DNA of 64,000 nucleotides from NCBI GenBank assembly GCA_013399115.1, contig VXAA01006093.1, positions 863,538-927,537 of the forward strand. Direction: 5' to 3'. Shown in pieces: positions 26,730-40,117 of this stretch. Under the pieces are notes generated by a model. It was not told the DNA's origin, made no database searches, and saw only the letters and a program-made list of their open reading frames with translations. Position 1 is the first letter of the stretch. Each line of letters starts with the position of its first letter. The DNA is from Anseranas semipalmata. Lineage: Eukaryota; Chordata; Aves; Anseriformes; Anseranatidae. A program made the translations under genes and the position numbers.

Positions 26730-26763
26730 CCCCCCCCCCCCCCCCCCCAAAAAAAAAAAAAAA
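26730..26763. repeat. C19-A15 homopolymer junction
   Basis: Nineteen C immediately followed by fifteen A, preceded by CCCCT and followed by A-rich sequence. The minus strand is T15-G19, capable of G-quadruplex formation and prone to sequencing error. Run lengths should be treated as approximate. Confidence 0.9.
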
Positions 26764-29700
26764 CTACAAAAGAAAACAAACAAAAAAAACTACATTAATT
26801 TTGCAATACAAAATTATTTGTCAAACGCACACTACTTTGGCAGAATTTCCCACTCTCCCTTGTCAATGGTGATGTTACAAATACAGAAATATATAAATTT
26901 TTAACGAATACTTAATGGGATTAAACCCTTGTATAGTGGGGCTATGAGACTGACCTCTTTTATTCTCTGAGCTGTTAGAAATCTGGGAAGAACTAAAAAA
27001 GGAGGCAGGACAGAGAAGATTCCTGCAGAACTTCAGGAATTATCTCTATACTTTCTCCAGCATATAGCACATCTCCAACAGTGTAAACTTTATTTTGTGA
27101 TGGCTGGGAGTCATCCAATCAAAATACCATAAACAATTAAAAATGGGATTCTTTTATTCTCTATGGTGGAAGAAGGGAAGGGGCTGGGACTTATTTTCAC
27201 AGAATTCCAGCATGCTAACAGAGTAAAAAAAGCTTTGTATAAATCCATAAGTAAGATGCCTTACAACATGTTCTCCACATTGAATAAAGTACATGAACAC
27301 TAAATGTAGTTCATTTATTTATTTTAATATTTCTAATATGTTTTGCTTTAAAGAAATAGTTTGCTTCACCAGTATCGAGGGTGATTGACCTGGAAGAAAG
27401 AGTACATTGGAGTCTGGACATTAATTCAGAATTGTTCTGATAATTGCAGCTGATTCACAGGGTTACAAACTACTGCCTGGACAGAGAGAAAGTGTATAAT
27501 TACACCTTACATCACTGTTGACAGGAAAAGTAATTCAAAAACATACTGTCCTGGAATGTTCAGTCCAAACCACTGCTGTGGTGCAGCATCTCTTCAGCTG
27601 CACGTTTGAAGGGCCACATTAAAATCATTCCAGCCCTAAAAAGTTAAGCTAAACTCCATTGATTCCACCTTGGGGGAAAAGTTCAAATTTTTGTTCTTAA
27701 CACTGAACTTAAATTTTCATTTGAGTGGTATGGATGGATGGGCCCATACATAATTGCAAGAAATAGGCAGAGATGGAAATGAAAGGTCAAAATTTAGTGC
27801 AAAGCATCTCCTTAGCCTGGTCTCAACAATCAGCAAAAAGATATTCTTTTAAAAGTTTTCAAGAGTGACTTACTACTTTTCTATTTATTTTATTCTATCT
27901 GACTAAAATACTAACTCATATTTTTCTATTGAAAATATCAAATTTTCAACCATATTTTACTAAGCAGTTCCCCCAAACAAGCCTACAGTTTTAACGGCAC
28001 AGCACAATTCTCACATGTCCATTCCTTTAATGGTAGAGGGTATAATCATTGATGCTTTTGCTTTTCATAGTATTGGCATATTTTTCCACAGGTTATATTT
28101 TATATTATTCCCCAAACTAACTTGTAGTAAAGCTGTCATTAGGTTTTATTCAGATAATTAAAAGCATGTTAAAGGAAAGGCCTAAACTTAATTAATTAGC
28201 ATAAAGAATCTCTTAATACCTGATAATCAAATCCTTAGCATGTGCTTTTCATAATGTTCTGTGATAATGTTAGATATTATCTTCCTGTCTGAAACATGAG
28301 AAAAGGTAAAGGTACATCTGTCACTAGTCCTTTGCTTCCTACAGTGCCTGAAGTAAGCTGTAGACTCTTGGTTACAGGGTTTAAAGTAATCGCAGAACAA
28401 TACAGAAACATTGATTTACAATTTAAATGGTTATTTTGCTTCATTTCTTTCCTATCTGCTTGACAGCTAAGGGTCAAATACAGTCAATTAGGTGCACTAA
28501 CAAAATATCAGTACTAAACAATTTCTGCTGATCTCCCCTGGCCTCTCAGTATGACCTTCAGCTGCTCATCCATCCCCAAGTGCTCGCGACAGCAGAAAAA
28601 AAGCACTCGAATCAGATTCTTTGGATCCGTTCTCACACTTATTTTTTTAATCTCATGTGGAGTGAATCTGCAATATTTTGCCATGATTTGGCATACATCT
28701 GAACTTTACGTTGTGCAACCAATCTAGCAACGTGTTCATCACTGACATACCATATTCAGATTGCTCTTGTTAACCTAATGTTTGTCCAAACCACTGCTGC
28801 TTGCCTTACATCTCTTCCAGCTGTATTCTTGCCACAAACTGTTAAGAGAGTTCAGAGATCATTTGGATTCTTTCCACAAAAAATAGGCAAAGAATTTCTG
28901 CCTTTCTCCCTGAATTTCTGCAAGTGTTTTGTTCTTTCTTATATGGTTTGCCTGCCTGCATCACCAACTTGTCACACTACCACCTGTCTACTTTGGCACC
29001 AATTTATATTCAAATTCATCTTCTTGCACTAACCACATTTTAAGCTATCCTTATTCTTTCAGTGAAACTGTCTCAGTCAAATTCCAAATCCTTATTCAGA
29101 CTTAGAAGAACCTTTAGATTACAAAAAATATTATCATAGTTTTAAAACCACAATATTGCATTCCTTTTAATTTTTCTCCCAGTTTCTTCATTATTACAAT
29201 ACAAGTGGATCACGATTTGAGGCTCTTCCCTGATATCAGACATTTGTTTTGCAGGTGGAGGCTTTGGAGATTTTCAAAGAATCAGATACCTCTAAATGCA
29301 GCTTTCTGAAATGAGTATACACATTCTATGTATAAATATTAAAATGAGTGTTCTTACTGATGCCTCTATCAATGTTACACCTAAAGGATCAGCTGTAGTT
29401 CCATATTCTCTTGTCTGAAACATTATCATTTCTTCCATTATTTACTTTTGACCATCCCATATTGGCAGCTGACTGCTGTCAGAATGTAATGAAGCAATAT
29501 ATGCTTAAAAAAATAATAATAATAATTTTTAAGCTTACTTTTTCATTATTGTTATTATTATCAAAATTTTTTAAGAACTGCATGTTGCGGCCATATTTAG
29601 AAGACTGAAATAGTTAGGACACACTTATAGATAAAAACATTATTTGTGGGGGATCACAGCTGAGACCTAACAGTCTGAATTTCCAATGGCAAATTATCTA

Positions 29701-31899
29701 CGCACCATAATGAAAAATGACATGTGAAAAACTTATCTGACACTAATACCTGCTGTCCTAGGTTTAGTTAAGAGCATGTTAGTTTCTCCAGTTGTAACAC
29801 TCCTTTTTTATGGGTTCTTAACTTTCTGCACAGTTTAATGTTTTCAGAAAGAGCCACTGTGAACTGTAATGATCCCAGAGCAGCCATTACAGCTGTCAGA
29901 GACATAAGCACTGTTAAACACTCAGCACAAGTATTTACAGAATAGAACTAAAAAGACACTGAAATAGTCATTATAGTCTGTGGGGTAAATAAGCAACTCC
30001 TGAAAATTAAAGTCACACTACTATGGAGTTGCTTGGTTCATAAAACTGAAATATAATCTTTTTCAATTTAATACGCTAATAACTGTCCTGTCAGCCTCTC
30101 TAGACACTGAAAGGGAACAGTGGGAAGTAGGGAAAGATGCTGTGCTGCTGGGAACCATACATAATTCCTCTTGTATGTGGATTCAGGGATATGGATTGTT
30201 TCATTGCCCCTTATTGTCATCAAGCTCATAATCTAATATTCCAGCTTTAAGAAATTAAGCCATCTTTATGCAAACACAAGTCACAATTTCAGTTAGATTC
30301 ATTCACAGATGATAGGAAATTAGTTCCATATCACATTTTCATTTTCATGTATGACTATGACATTTAAACACAAGCATAATGACAGAAGTTCAACATGAGC
30401 AAAATCAAATATTATTATCGTTGGCAAGAAATGGTAAATGTGAGCTAGCAGCAGAATTGAAAACACCTCCTCAAGATCTCCTATAAGTGAATACTCTGCC
30501 AAGAAAAATGTCACAGGCCGGAATATAGTTCAAAACTTCAGTTTAATTATTGTAACAAAAACATTTATTTTAGTTTATTCTGCTTTATCATAGGAGAAAA
30601 AAATACACATTTGGTTATTTTATCCTTCTACTGTGCCAGTTAATAAAACAGAAGGGTTTAATATGATATTTGTGTTGTAAATCCATGTCCAGAAATATCT
30701 GGAACTACCCAATAAAATAACCACCTAAAAATGTTTGAATAAGCAGCTTTTGGAACCGTACTACACCTCTTTGTTCAAAACTAGCTTCAGAAATCTTTAA
30801 ATTGCTTACCAGCACAAGCCAAAACCTATCTTTTAGTGCAATCACAGAAAGCCAGAGAGCAGACATTTGCTGTAAGGAGTAGGTATAGGAAAGCAAAATA
30901 TGACACTGTAAGAACTGTTTTTAAATTACCTTTATTTTTACTTCAAATCTTATACTTAGCATATGATAACCTCAGGAGGGCATAGTCTTTCTGATGTTTC
31001 ACAGTGTCTCATACTGAATTAGTTTATGATTGACAACCTTAAGAACCATCACAAAAAAGTGTGTAACAGCGTGTAACAAGCATATTAATATGGCTATTCT
31101 AACATGTAATAAGCATGCTATTACATATTATTTTAACATGTAAAAATAATAATATTAACTGAGTTATAGTATACATGGTCATGAAGATGAGATTAAACTT
31201 AAGAAATGCTCGAGAGTTTTTACCAATCATAACTTGACCAATGTTTTCTCATTTTCAACATGGAGAGAAAATGCATATTTATAAGGTATATAAATAAAAT
31301 CATTGAGTTCAAAATAGTATGTTTTTGAAAGCTACTTTCAAAAGCACAAGTCTCCTATGCCTTCATTGAGTTAATTCTGATCAGCCTCTTGATCGAGGCA
31401 GAGCCATGTTTGCTCGAGTGCTAGCATTTTTTGCTGGATAAGGACCATGCTGTACAATAAATGCAGTGTTTATGCCCTACTGTATTGTGAAGTGAAACAT
31501 ACAGCTCAAATAAATGAGCAATGAAAATGGTTTAAGCTTTTAAATAGTTGCTTAGAGATTCCAAGTTTAATTCCAAAAATATTTTGTTTCATTTTGACAG
31601 TGCATATCACATAGTTTGGACAAGTCAAATAATTTTTTCCAGTATATAACAGCTAATGTTGTAATGTACTTAGAGAACATTGTTTCTGAATGCTTGGTCA
31701 CAGTGCATACTACAACATGTGCATTGAGTTCACCTATTTAATAGCACACTAAACGAGGCAGGCAGCAGATCATTAATTCTTATTAAAATATTACTATGGT
31801 GGACAAGACTTTTTATTTCAAGGTCTGACAAAAATAAAGCAATATATAGTAAAATTCAGTCAAGCTACTTCTATACTAGCTTTTTAAAGAGGATAGCAA

Positions 31900-31948
31900 T
31901 TTTGAAAATTTTAAAAATTTTGAGAATTTTAAAAATTTTGAGAATTTA
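31900..31948. repeat. 18-bp AT-rich tandem repeat, about 2.7 copies
   Basis: Unit TTTTGAGAATTTTAAAAA. The first copy has GAAAA in place of GAGAA, the second is exact and the third is partial. Each unit holds the self-complementary core AATTTTAAAAATT. Probably slippage-derived. Confidence 0.92.
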
Positions 31949-33311
31949 TTTCAGTATATTACTATGCTTTCTACAAATTGCTTACATATTGCAAAATGTA
32001 GTTCAGTTGAAAAATATAACGAGGTGATTAACAGCATGTCTGTTAATTTTGATATTGTGGAAATGAGAAGAACATGCTTTAATTTATGTGACTTGACAGT
32101 TATATAATAGCTTATGCACTTGCCATTACCATACTAATTGGTCTAACAGTCTTTTTCATTATCCACCACAGCCCTACACTACCCTAGTATTATAAAAAAG
32201 CCAGTAGCTGTTAGAATAGGTCAGATCCATGCCTCTAGATCTATAGGACTCCAAAAGGGGTCAAATAACCAGTGAGCAGACAAAATTAAAATCAATAATA
32301 CTGAAAGACCCCAGTGGAGAGGAATTAATTTGACTCCCTTCATAACTTTCATTTGATAGTTCAAGAAGCATTTCAGGTCAATTGTATTAATAGAAAGTGA
32401 TTGAGTGAAAAGAATTTAATGATGATCCAGAGCTAATTAGCATAGCTATTTTCACTCCATCTTCTACACAGAATCAGACTCATTTTTTGATCAGGGATGG
32501 AAACTGGCAGAGGACAAAAGGATGCGTGCAACAGTTTAGCAGCTTTTAGTGACAAGCCCAGACTCTATGATGAAAACCAAAAATAAATATAAATAAATAA
32601 ATTTATAATAATTTAATAAGATTTAAAAGGGAAAATTGATGCAAAACTAGAACAATATGGTCATTGCCAAATAGCATCTATATTAACTGTTACTTCTTTT
32701 TATGGAAGCTTATTCTTCATTTCTCTTGCATTTTTCACATCAGCAAAGGTTTCTGTAGATCTCTGTGTGTTTCTGTCTCTTAAGCACACAGAGGCACACA
32801 GATGGTAAGACTCACAGAATTTGAGAAAAAGTTTAATAAGAAACAAACATGAGATTACCTAGCTAAATGAATATAAGATCTAGTATACTGGCACCTATAA
32901 AAATTAATCCAAGCCCTTTAAATTGATAGTTCTTCACAGGTGGACCACAATTCAATCTTTCAGATGGTGTCAGGAAGAAGTAGTTTGGCTGTAAGTCACT
33001 CGTATGCTACTGAAGCTATCCTAACATCATTTCTTTTTCACCATTTACTGTGTAATAAACTGTCTTCTTACCCATCTCAAACCCATATTTGCTCAAATCT
33101 GGATACTTGGACGGCAGAAATATGACCTGTAACCACATCCACTCATAGCCATGAAAAATCTATACCTGTGTGAGGTAAGATCCAAGCACGCAATTGAATT
33201 GCTTCAAACAAAACAACTCCTGATGCATGTTTTAATGAGGCTTATTGAAAGTTTTGCATCTGTTCACCTTGTCTACAAGTCTGAATATTACAAGGGATGT
33301 GTGTACTTTAC

Positions 33312-33525
33312 CGTGTAATTAAGCAGCAGTCATGAATGATGCTGTCTTCCACAAATATACCACTCTCTTCATCTGTTTCAATAAGACGACCAGCATGGTA
33401 CCAATGTACTTGGGTAGTATTGTCAACATAAGTTGCGGTACACTGAAATGGCAAGCGGTCTCCATGAAAAACAACTTGTCTTTGTGATGGGATCAGCTCA
33501 AAAAGAGGAAGTTCCAGAGGCCCAG
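33312..33525 (-). CDS. ADGRA1: ADGRA exon: Ig domain, first half
   Basis: The 214-bp exon has acceptor tttgcctgcag and donor gtaaag, starts with two bases that complete an Ala codon with the LRRCT exon, and ends two bases into an Arg codon. It reads GPLELPLFELIPSQRQVVF, HGDRLPFQC, then VHWY, TDEESGIFVE and IIHDCCLIT. The Cys in FQC and the Trp in VHWY are the B-strand cysteine and core tryptophan of an Ig fold. The PSQRQVVF.GD.LPFQC block is among the best conserved parts of the ADGRA ectodomain. NTT is a glycosylation sequon. The adjacent cysteine pair in HDCC is unusual, since ADGRA2 and ADGRA3 as I recall them have one Cys there. The Met far upstream in the open frame is intronic, not a start. 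Confidence 0.96.
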
Positions 33526-33779
33526 CTGCAGGCAAAGCAAACAAAAATAAATAGAAAAAACTCTCACAATGATTTCCTCTCTTATGAATATTGTAAAGTG
33601 AACTAATTGTATACAATTCTAGTTTCCTAGATTTTAATAGTAAAGCACTAATATAAAATATACACCCACAAACTATCCACTTAAGTCTGATGATATTGTC
33701 AATTCTACAGATCAGATTTCTTTCATTGGTGTGAGACCAGATAATAACAGGATTACTAGAATATCTACAGAAAATGGGT

Positions 33780-33862
33780 TTCACAGAATAGTTCGCAGAA
33801 TGGTTGAGGTTGGAAAGGAACTCTTGAGATCCTCCAGTCCTGCTTTCTGCTCAAAGCAGGAT
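33780..33862 (-). mobile_element. CR1 LINE 3' end fragment
   Basis: The segment starts with a diverged terminus (cacagaatagttcgcagaat) and continues ggttgaggttggaaaggaac, ctcttgagatcctccagtcc, the reverse complement of a CR1 3' UTR. Only about 80 bases remain. It lies 255 bases from the Ig exon acceptor. Confidence 0.85.
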
Positions 33863-34869
33863 GCTTTACTACAGAGCTATACAGACGAAAAACAGTCTTC
33901 CAAAAAAAATAAAATAAAATAACAAGACCTCTCCAATGTCAGAGGATGCAATTCCCACTGAAAAAAATTAATCACTGTAGAGAGCCTAAACTATCTCACA
34001 AACGTGGGATTTGGATACTGATAAGGCGAATAACAAAAGTTAAACTTTCCCCTCAAGTTCAATGGTCATTATGATATTTTATTTCACTGTCCTTGCTTCC
34101 CTCTGCCTCTTCTACAAGTCACCTTCATTCCATAGAACTTTACTCAAGATTAAACATTTATCTAAATTTCTCTTTTTACTTTTTAATAGCAGAGTACATT
34201 TCATTATCTTTATTTCATGAATTTTCTCCCTCCTGTCTTTCCCCAAGAAACACCCTAATAAGAAGAATACTGCATATTCTTATTCTAAGAAGAGTCTTAC
34301 AAAAAATACCTGCTATCAGCACATACCCAAATTTGTAAGGAGCACTGTAAGTTTGGAAGGCATATGCATTTTTAGGGCTGCTGAAAATCTATTTAATTTC
34401 ACAGATTTGGCAGTAATTGAAGGCTACATCCCTTAAGACTGAATCTCTATATGGTAGTTCTTTCTTTCCGTTTTTATTTCTAGATCCTGAAACTACCTTA
34501 ATACAATTTCTGTAAAATATTTTCTATACATTGTGAGATTAATGTGATTTCTTTAAATCGATAGCAGAACATTGAAAATGAGCATTCTAGGAAAGGTATT
34601 GAAACAGAGGGTCTGCATCTAAAGGAAGAATAGAAGATCATCTTTTATGGGATAATAAGGAATAAAGGAACACCTTATTTTCTTTCTTCTGATATAGTCT
34701 CCTTAAGTGGGAGAAGAAAATTACTACCTCTGATACTCTGTTATCATCATGTAAAAATTCTAATGGCAATAAAAATAGTAAGGACTCACATATGTGATTC
34801 TGGAAGACACTACCATGGAGATCCTGCATGATAATTCCTAAAATACAACCTTTTCACTTCAGCCTACAA

Positions 34870-35465
34870 TGCCAAAATAATTGACTGAGCCTGGGCCACT
34901 TTTAAACTTTATTACTGCAATCTCATCTTAGACACAATGCCTACAGTCCTGCACCTTTAGAAATCCTTCTAACTTGATGAGAAAAGAGAATTTTTAAGCT
35001 ATATCTTCTTCTCCCTTATTTTCCTTCTGCTTTCATTTAAAGATTGCTCATAATTAATATCTATCCAGCCTACAGGGCTGTCAGTTGAAAGGTCACCCTT
35101 CCACATTTGCACCACTAGTGTCTATCTCAACCACCTATTTTCCTGACAAGTACTTTAACATTCTTTTTTCGATTTCACTGCCTACAATCTTACCTTCCTT
35201 AAACTTTCTCCTCAAAATCCTCCATTTCACTTAATATATACACAGATGAACTTAGCCATGCCTAACCAGACTGCAAGCCATAATCACTGGTTCTAGAATT
35301 GCTAACATCTGTGTACAACCGATAGTGTTTTTTCCTCCCCTTACTCAGCATCCCACCCTAACACGCTTCTTTATATCATTCAGATGTTGTCTTTGGAACA
35401 GTTAAACTGTGAGAAGCTACATTTGTAAATCTAGTTTTGCGCTTTCAATACCATTGGGGAATTTA
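34870..35465 (+). mobile_element. Possible ancient L2-like LINE relic
   Basis: Pyrimidine-rich sequence with TTTCTCCTCAAAATCCTCC near 35210 and a tail near 35380-35460 (gttgtctttggaacag, then acatttgtaaatctagtttt, then accattgggg). The tail aligns by eye with the L2-type 3' end 'tctttggggcagggac...tgtacagcacctagcacaatgggg'. Heavily diverged, no frame left. Limits are rough. Confidence 0.35.
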
Positions 35466-36894
35466 AATGTTAAATAGCATGTTCATCACCTACTTTGAAT
35501 AAACAGCGAGAGGGATCACTTCAACTTTTTTTTATAGAGCAAGAATGCTGGCCAGCATAATACGCAGGATTTGTGCATGAGTGAATATGTGATATTGCTG
35601 CCTGGCAGTAGCACACAGAGGATTAAGGGACTAACTGCTATCTACTGAAATGTTGTAAGTCTGCTGTGACTATAAAGGTCAGGCTACAGATATCACTTCT
35701 TATTTGTGTATACATCCTATGGTTTATCCTCTGATTGTGCCTGTTTGTGGACATGGGTGCATTAATAAAAATTTTGTGAAACATACCTAGTATTTTTATA
35801 CAATCTTTGACTCCTAACTAAAAGAAGAGAACATAAACCAGATTAATACCTCATTCATAATAGCTACAGGTTTGGTCATCTATATTAAAGGTTTTTACTT
35901 AAAGATTGAGACGACATCTTTCTCTCCAGAAGGCTGCCATCTTTATGTTGCATTACAAAGTCAAGTATAGAATATAAGCAAAAGTTACGGTGTGGAATTT
36001 AGCCATAAATTAACTGAATTATCTGTTTTTCTGGCTACATTCAAATCCCCCAACCAAAGATAATGAAAACAGGGTCCAGAAAATTAAACATACCGTCACA
36101 GCTACAACAGCAATATACAGAACTCACAGAAATAAAATACTTCTCATGAATATATTTCTCATTTTTAGCTGAGGATATTGTATCGTGTCAAATTTAAGTT
36201 TGCGCTTATGCAGTGAGTGACACATTGTGTCATGTGGCTACGAAGTAGTAAGACTGCAAACTATAGTACCAATATTTCTTAAGTCAAACTAAATAACTTG
36301 CCTGACAGATGGATGCAGTGTAACACTAACTCTCTGAATTTATCTCTGCCTTTGTAGTTGATCTTCAAGGCTCTGCCATTATCACTTCTGTTGCTCAGCC
36401 TTGGGAATCAGACCAAACTCAAAAATGGAGTATGAATGAAGTGTACTGAGCGTATTTTCACACTTAATGAACCGAAGTAAATGAAACTTTTTTTTTTTTT
36501 TACTTTAGCATATCAAGAAGGAGAAAATGATCCTTTCATTGACATCACTCATATCAACAAATTTCTTTTTCTTTGCAAATCCTTCTAAGTACCAACAAAG
36601 ATGCAAAGTGAAGGAAACATATTTTTGGCTTACCATTAGGATAGAATATCTTCAACTAAATATTTTCAGAATGTACATATTTGGTTTGGCCAAATTGACA
36701 AATAATGCTGCAAGCTCATTTTCAAAGTGAAACTACTAAAATTTCTATGGGTTATGACATTTGCAGAGCATAGAAGGTACATTTAAGTACTTCTACAAAA
36801 CATCTGCATTTAATCTGTGCAATGTCCATGAAAAAAATGATTATCAGAGTTAATCTTCAGTTGTTTTCCAGGGCTAATCATGATTTAAACGACT

Positions 36895-37003
36895 GAGGCT
36901 GATTCTGCAACTATTACTCATGCAAAAGTTCCAGTTGACTTCAGTGACAGCTCACAGAGACAAGGATTAATTGCATAAATAAGAGTTTCAGGATCAGGGC
37001 CAA
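36895..37003. repeat. Ancient amniote repeat with inverted ends
   Basis: The sequence reads ggctgattctgcaactatta, ctcatgcaaaagttccagtt, gacttcagtg, and ends gagtttcaggatcagggcc. The ends are inverted versions of one another (gctgattctg against caggatcagg). The core 'gttgacttcagtg' corresponds to the 'cattgacttcaatgg' centre of an old dispersed repeat I recall from turtles, crocodilians and birds. It is related in style to the copy at 18983. Confidence 0.55.
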
Positions 37004-40000
37004 TACCCTTTATCCTGAATGGCTATGAAATGATTGTATAGTTCCATCAGCATCAGTTGGAAATACTTATTTTAAATCCATACTTCAACAATCCTTCAGA
37101 TTCATAATAAAAATAAAAGTATTTACTAACGCTGTACATGAGTTTTCAAGCTTGACTTTGAGAATAAAAAAGAAAGACAGAGATTCTGAAAGTATTTGGA
37201 ATAATTTTGGCATTGATTTGACAGCATGTGAAATGTAACAGCTCTGGCAAGCATATCCCAACACAAGAGAAATTTTGTCTTTGATTAGGTGATTACTGAA
37301 GACCAAATAAATATATATAAACTCTGAGGCTCATACATATATGTATATATGAAGGCAGATACAACTGTCTCATAAGATTAAAAATAATTTACAGATGACT
37401 ATCGTTTTTTGGGGGGAGTGAAGGGACTAACTTAAAGGGCTTTTATTTATTTATTTATTCCAAGATTCTCCTTCCAAGACAATCCACTCTGCTACCCTCA
37501 AGTCTGGAGTAAGCACCACCATCTGCAAATGAGCGGTGTGACTCTCCTATGGGCATTTAGATCAAGGGCTGCTTTACAGTCTTTACCTGTCTTCTCTCTA
37601 GTCAGCACTGAACCATGATTGCAGCAGAGCACCACAGGAATCACTGATTGCAGCATGAATCTAAAGGTCTAACCCATCATTACAGTAATTACATCTTTTT
37701 CTTTATCTCTCATTTCTCAGCAGAAAAGGGTTTTGTTGACTGAAGGCCCTGTTCTCTATGCTATTGAATCTTGCATTTCAGATTAGCTCTAGACTAGAAT
37801 ACTGAGGGCATACGGAGAAGGAATCAGATTGCACAAATACCACTGAATCAGAATATCATTTCTCACGGAAAGTATATCTGTGCACATTTTAATGCAGGCA
37901 GTGTCCCAATATGTATATAAAGTTGAAAAATAAGATGGAAATTGTTTTAATAACCATTAGCTAAAACAGAAAAACTGTGAGGTACACTGAAGCTTTAAGG
38001 ATATGTTCCAATGTGTGTGCCTTTGGTATCTTTACAAAACAATTTATGATGCGCACACTTTAAATACTTTCTGCTTTTTCCCTTTCAATTCATTTCTTTA
38101 AAAAGTTTGATTTTCCTTCTAATGTTGGCCTTTTCTGTTCGTTGTTTTAAAAAATGGAAAGGAGAAGAATGTGAAGGAAATACAGCTATCACTGGACATA
38201 CATGGAAGACAAATACAATAGAGATGTACAATGCATCACTAACCTGTATTTTAGTTACATTTTAAACATTATATGATCACATTTGAAATGCATGCACTTA
38301 TAATAAACAGACACTACTGTTTCCTGGATGAATGGGTAAGCACAAAAGCTGACCCATGCAATAGATTTCTGTCAACACTACAGAAAGTTGGCTAGTCATT
38401 GACCAGCATGACCAACACAAGATAAGGGAGACATGAGCAAAGAAAATGAAGCCACATCCTACATCCAGGCAAGTTTGTTGCATTTTCTCCTGCATATACT
38501 ATAACCTGGGCACTATGTATAGATAAATAGCTACTAAGTGCATCATCCTGGTTACCACACTAGAGCATTCAGACTACTACAGTTTTCTGCTATACATTCT
38601 CTAACCCTCATTAACTGGCTTTGTCCATATTGACAGTTTTTATAGTCAGAAATAGGAAAATCCATAGCTTTCTCCAGGTTGCCCCCACATCTGTGCAGTA
38701 TTACAATGCGCATATCTCAGGAAATACCATTGACTTCTGCCTCTCTCAGTAGAAAATTCAGTTTGCTACAGTGCACCACAAGCTTTTGGGACAGAAAAAA
38801 AAAAAAAAAAGAAAAAAGAAAAAAGAAAAAAATCCATAAGCTGGCATTTTGCTTCTTGTTAATCACTTGATTTATTGTATTGCCAATGGGCTTTTTATTT
38901 GAATTGAGCGTGCCTACAGGGTGCGGCATATCCTGCTGACAAAAGTGTGAGTTAGAGCTCTAATATTTGTATACAATCTCAGTGGGAAAGAAATGTGCAT
39001 GGAAAGCACAGTGGGGAGAAGATGGAAGTGAGGAAAAAGTAAAGGAACAGGTCCAATAAAAAGGAGAGATGAAAATGAGGAAAAATAAATTGAAAAACAT
39101 TAGTTAAAAAATTGAATTGCTGACAAAGCAAATTACATCTGTTGATATTTCTTGAACAGAACTGAAGAAAACAGTGTGATCTGAATTGCTCTAAGGGCCA
39201 GCTCTGCGAAGAAGGGGAGGTGCCAATACATCAATGCCAGTTTCCGTATCGCAGAATTTGATGAGAATAACAAAAGGTTTGGTGTGGAAGGTCACAGACT
39301 GTGCCACTTGCCAAAGAAGTCAAGAATGAATAGATAAGTGGAGCCAATCTTCAGTTTTAATAAAAGCTTTGCCTGGCTCCAGTTTTAACATAGTATCAAG
39401 AAAATACAGATGCCAAGATGCATTAAACACATATATATGAGATACATCTTTTGGGCTTGGGACAAGAAGGCTTTAGACCATATTCACGTACCATTCACTG
39501 CAGAAAAAAAGTAGAGCTTCTGTTTGCATAATAGCTTCTTATTCCCACCAACTTCATAATGGCAGAGCAAGGCATATTCCACACCATTTTAATCAGTCCC
39601 TTCCACCATCATACATGCTTTTCAGTCAGGAACATAAAGTAGATTTTTTTTTTTTTTTTCAGCATCTCATAATTAAATCATAGCTTAAAGTTTACTTTGT
39701 AATACTAAGTGCTACACTGAAATGTTAAAATATAATTAAAAAAATTGTTACTAACCTAAGAGAAAGACTTCAGACACGTTTTACTTTCAGTTACATGTTT
39801 TGTATTACATTTTACTCCTGCTAACTTCTGTAAATCCATCAATGAGAAAAAAAAAAAAAAAAGAGAAAAAGAGAGAGAAAGGGTGTGTATCTATTGAGCA
39901 CACATAGCAGAGTCAGTGGACTGAAGCACTGGTATGAATCGAGATGCTGCTGCAGGGAGCTGAACAAAAGTAGCCATCCCAGGATTCATCCTGAGTTAGG

Positions 40001-40117
40001 TACAATGAGTCCAGGCTGTCACAGTCCACTGCTACTCGTCCTTCAGTTATCTGGGTTAGCTTACCTCATAAATATACTCCATACCCACAGAACACAGAAT
40101 TAAAAGTCAGTGCAGTT

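Larger units (their letters stand above)
21043..33311 (-). other. 12.3-kb intron inside the Ig domain
   Basis: A long AT-rich intron splitting the Ig domain. It contains an A22 run (23918-23939), an unexplained 103-codon minus-strand frame (23995-24306), a C19-A15 tract (26730-26763), a small palindrome (31104-31126, arms ATGTAATA/TATTACAT), an AT-rich tandem repeat (31900-31948) and a pyrimidine-rich stretch at about 28500-29100 that may be a worn LINE. No additional ADGRA exon is expected or seen. Confidence 0.75.

Noticed and set aside
28500..29100. Pyrimidine-rich stretch resembling a worn LINE
   Set aside because: Only general composition fits; no block could be aligned with confidence to CR1 or L2.
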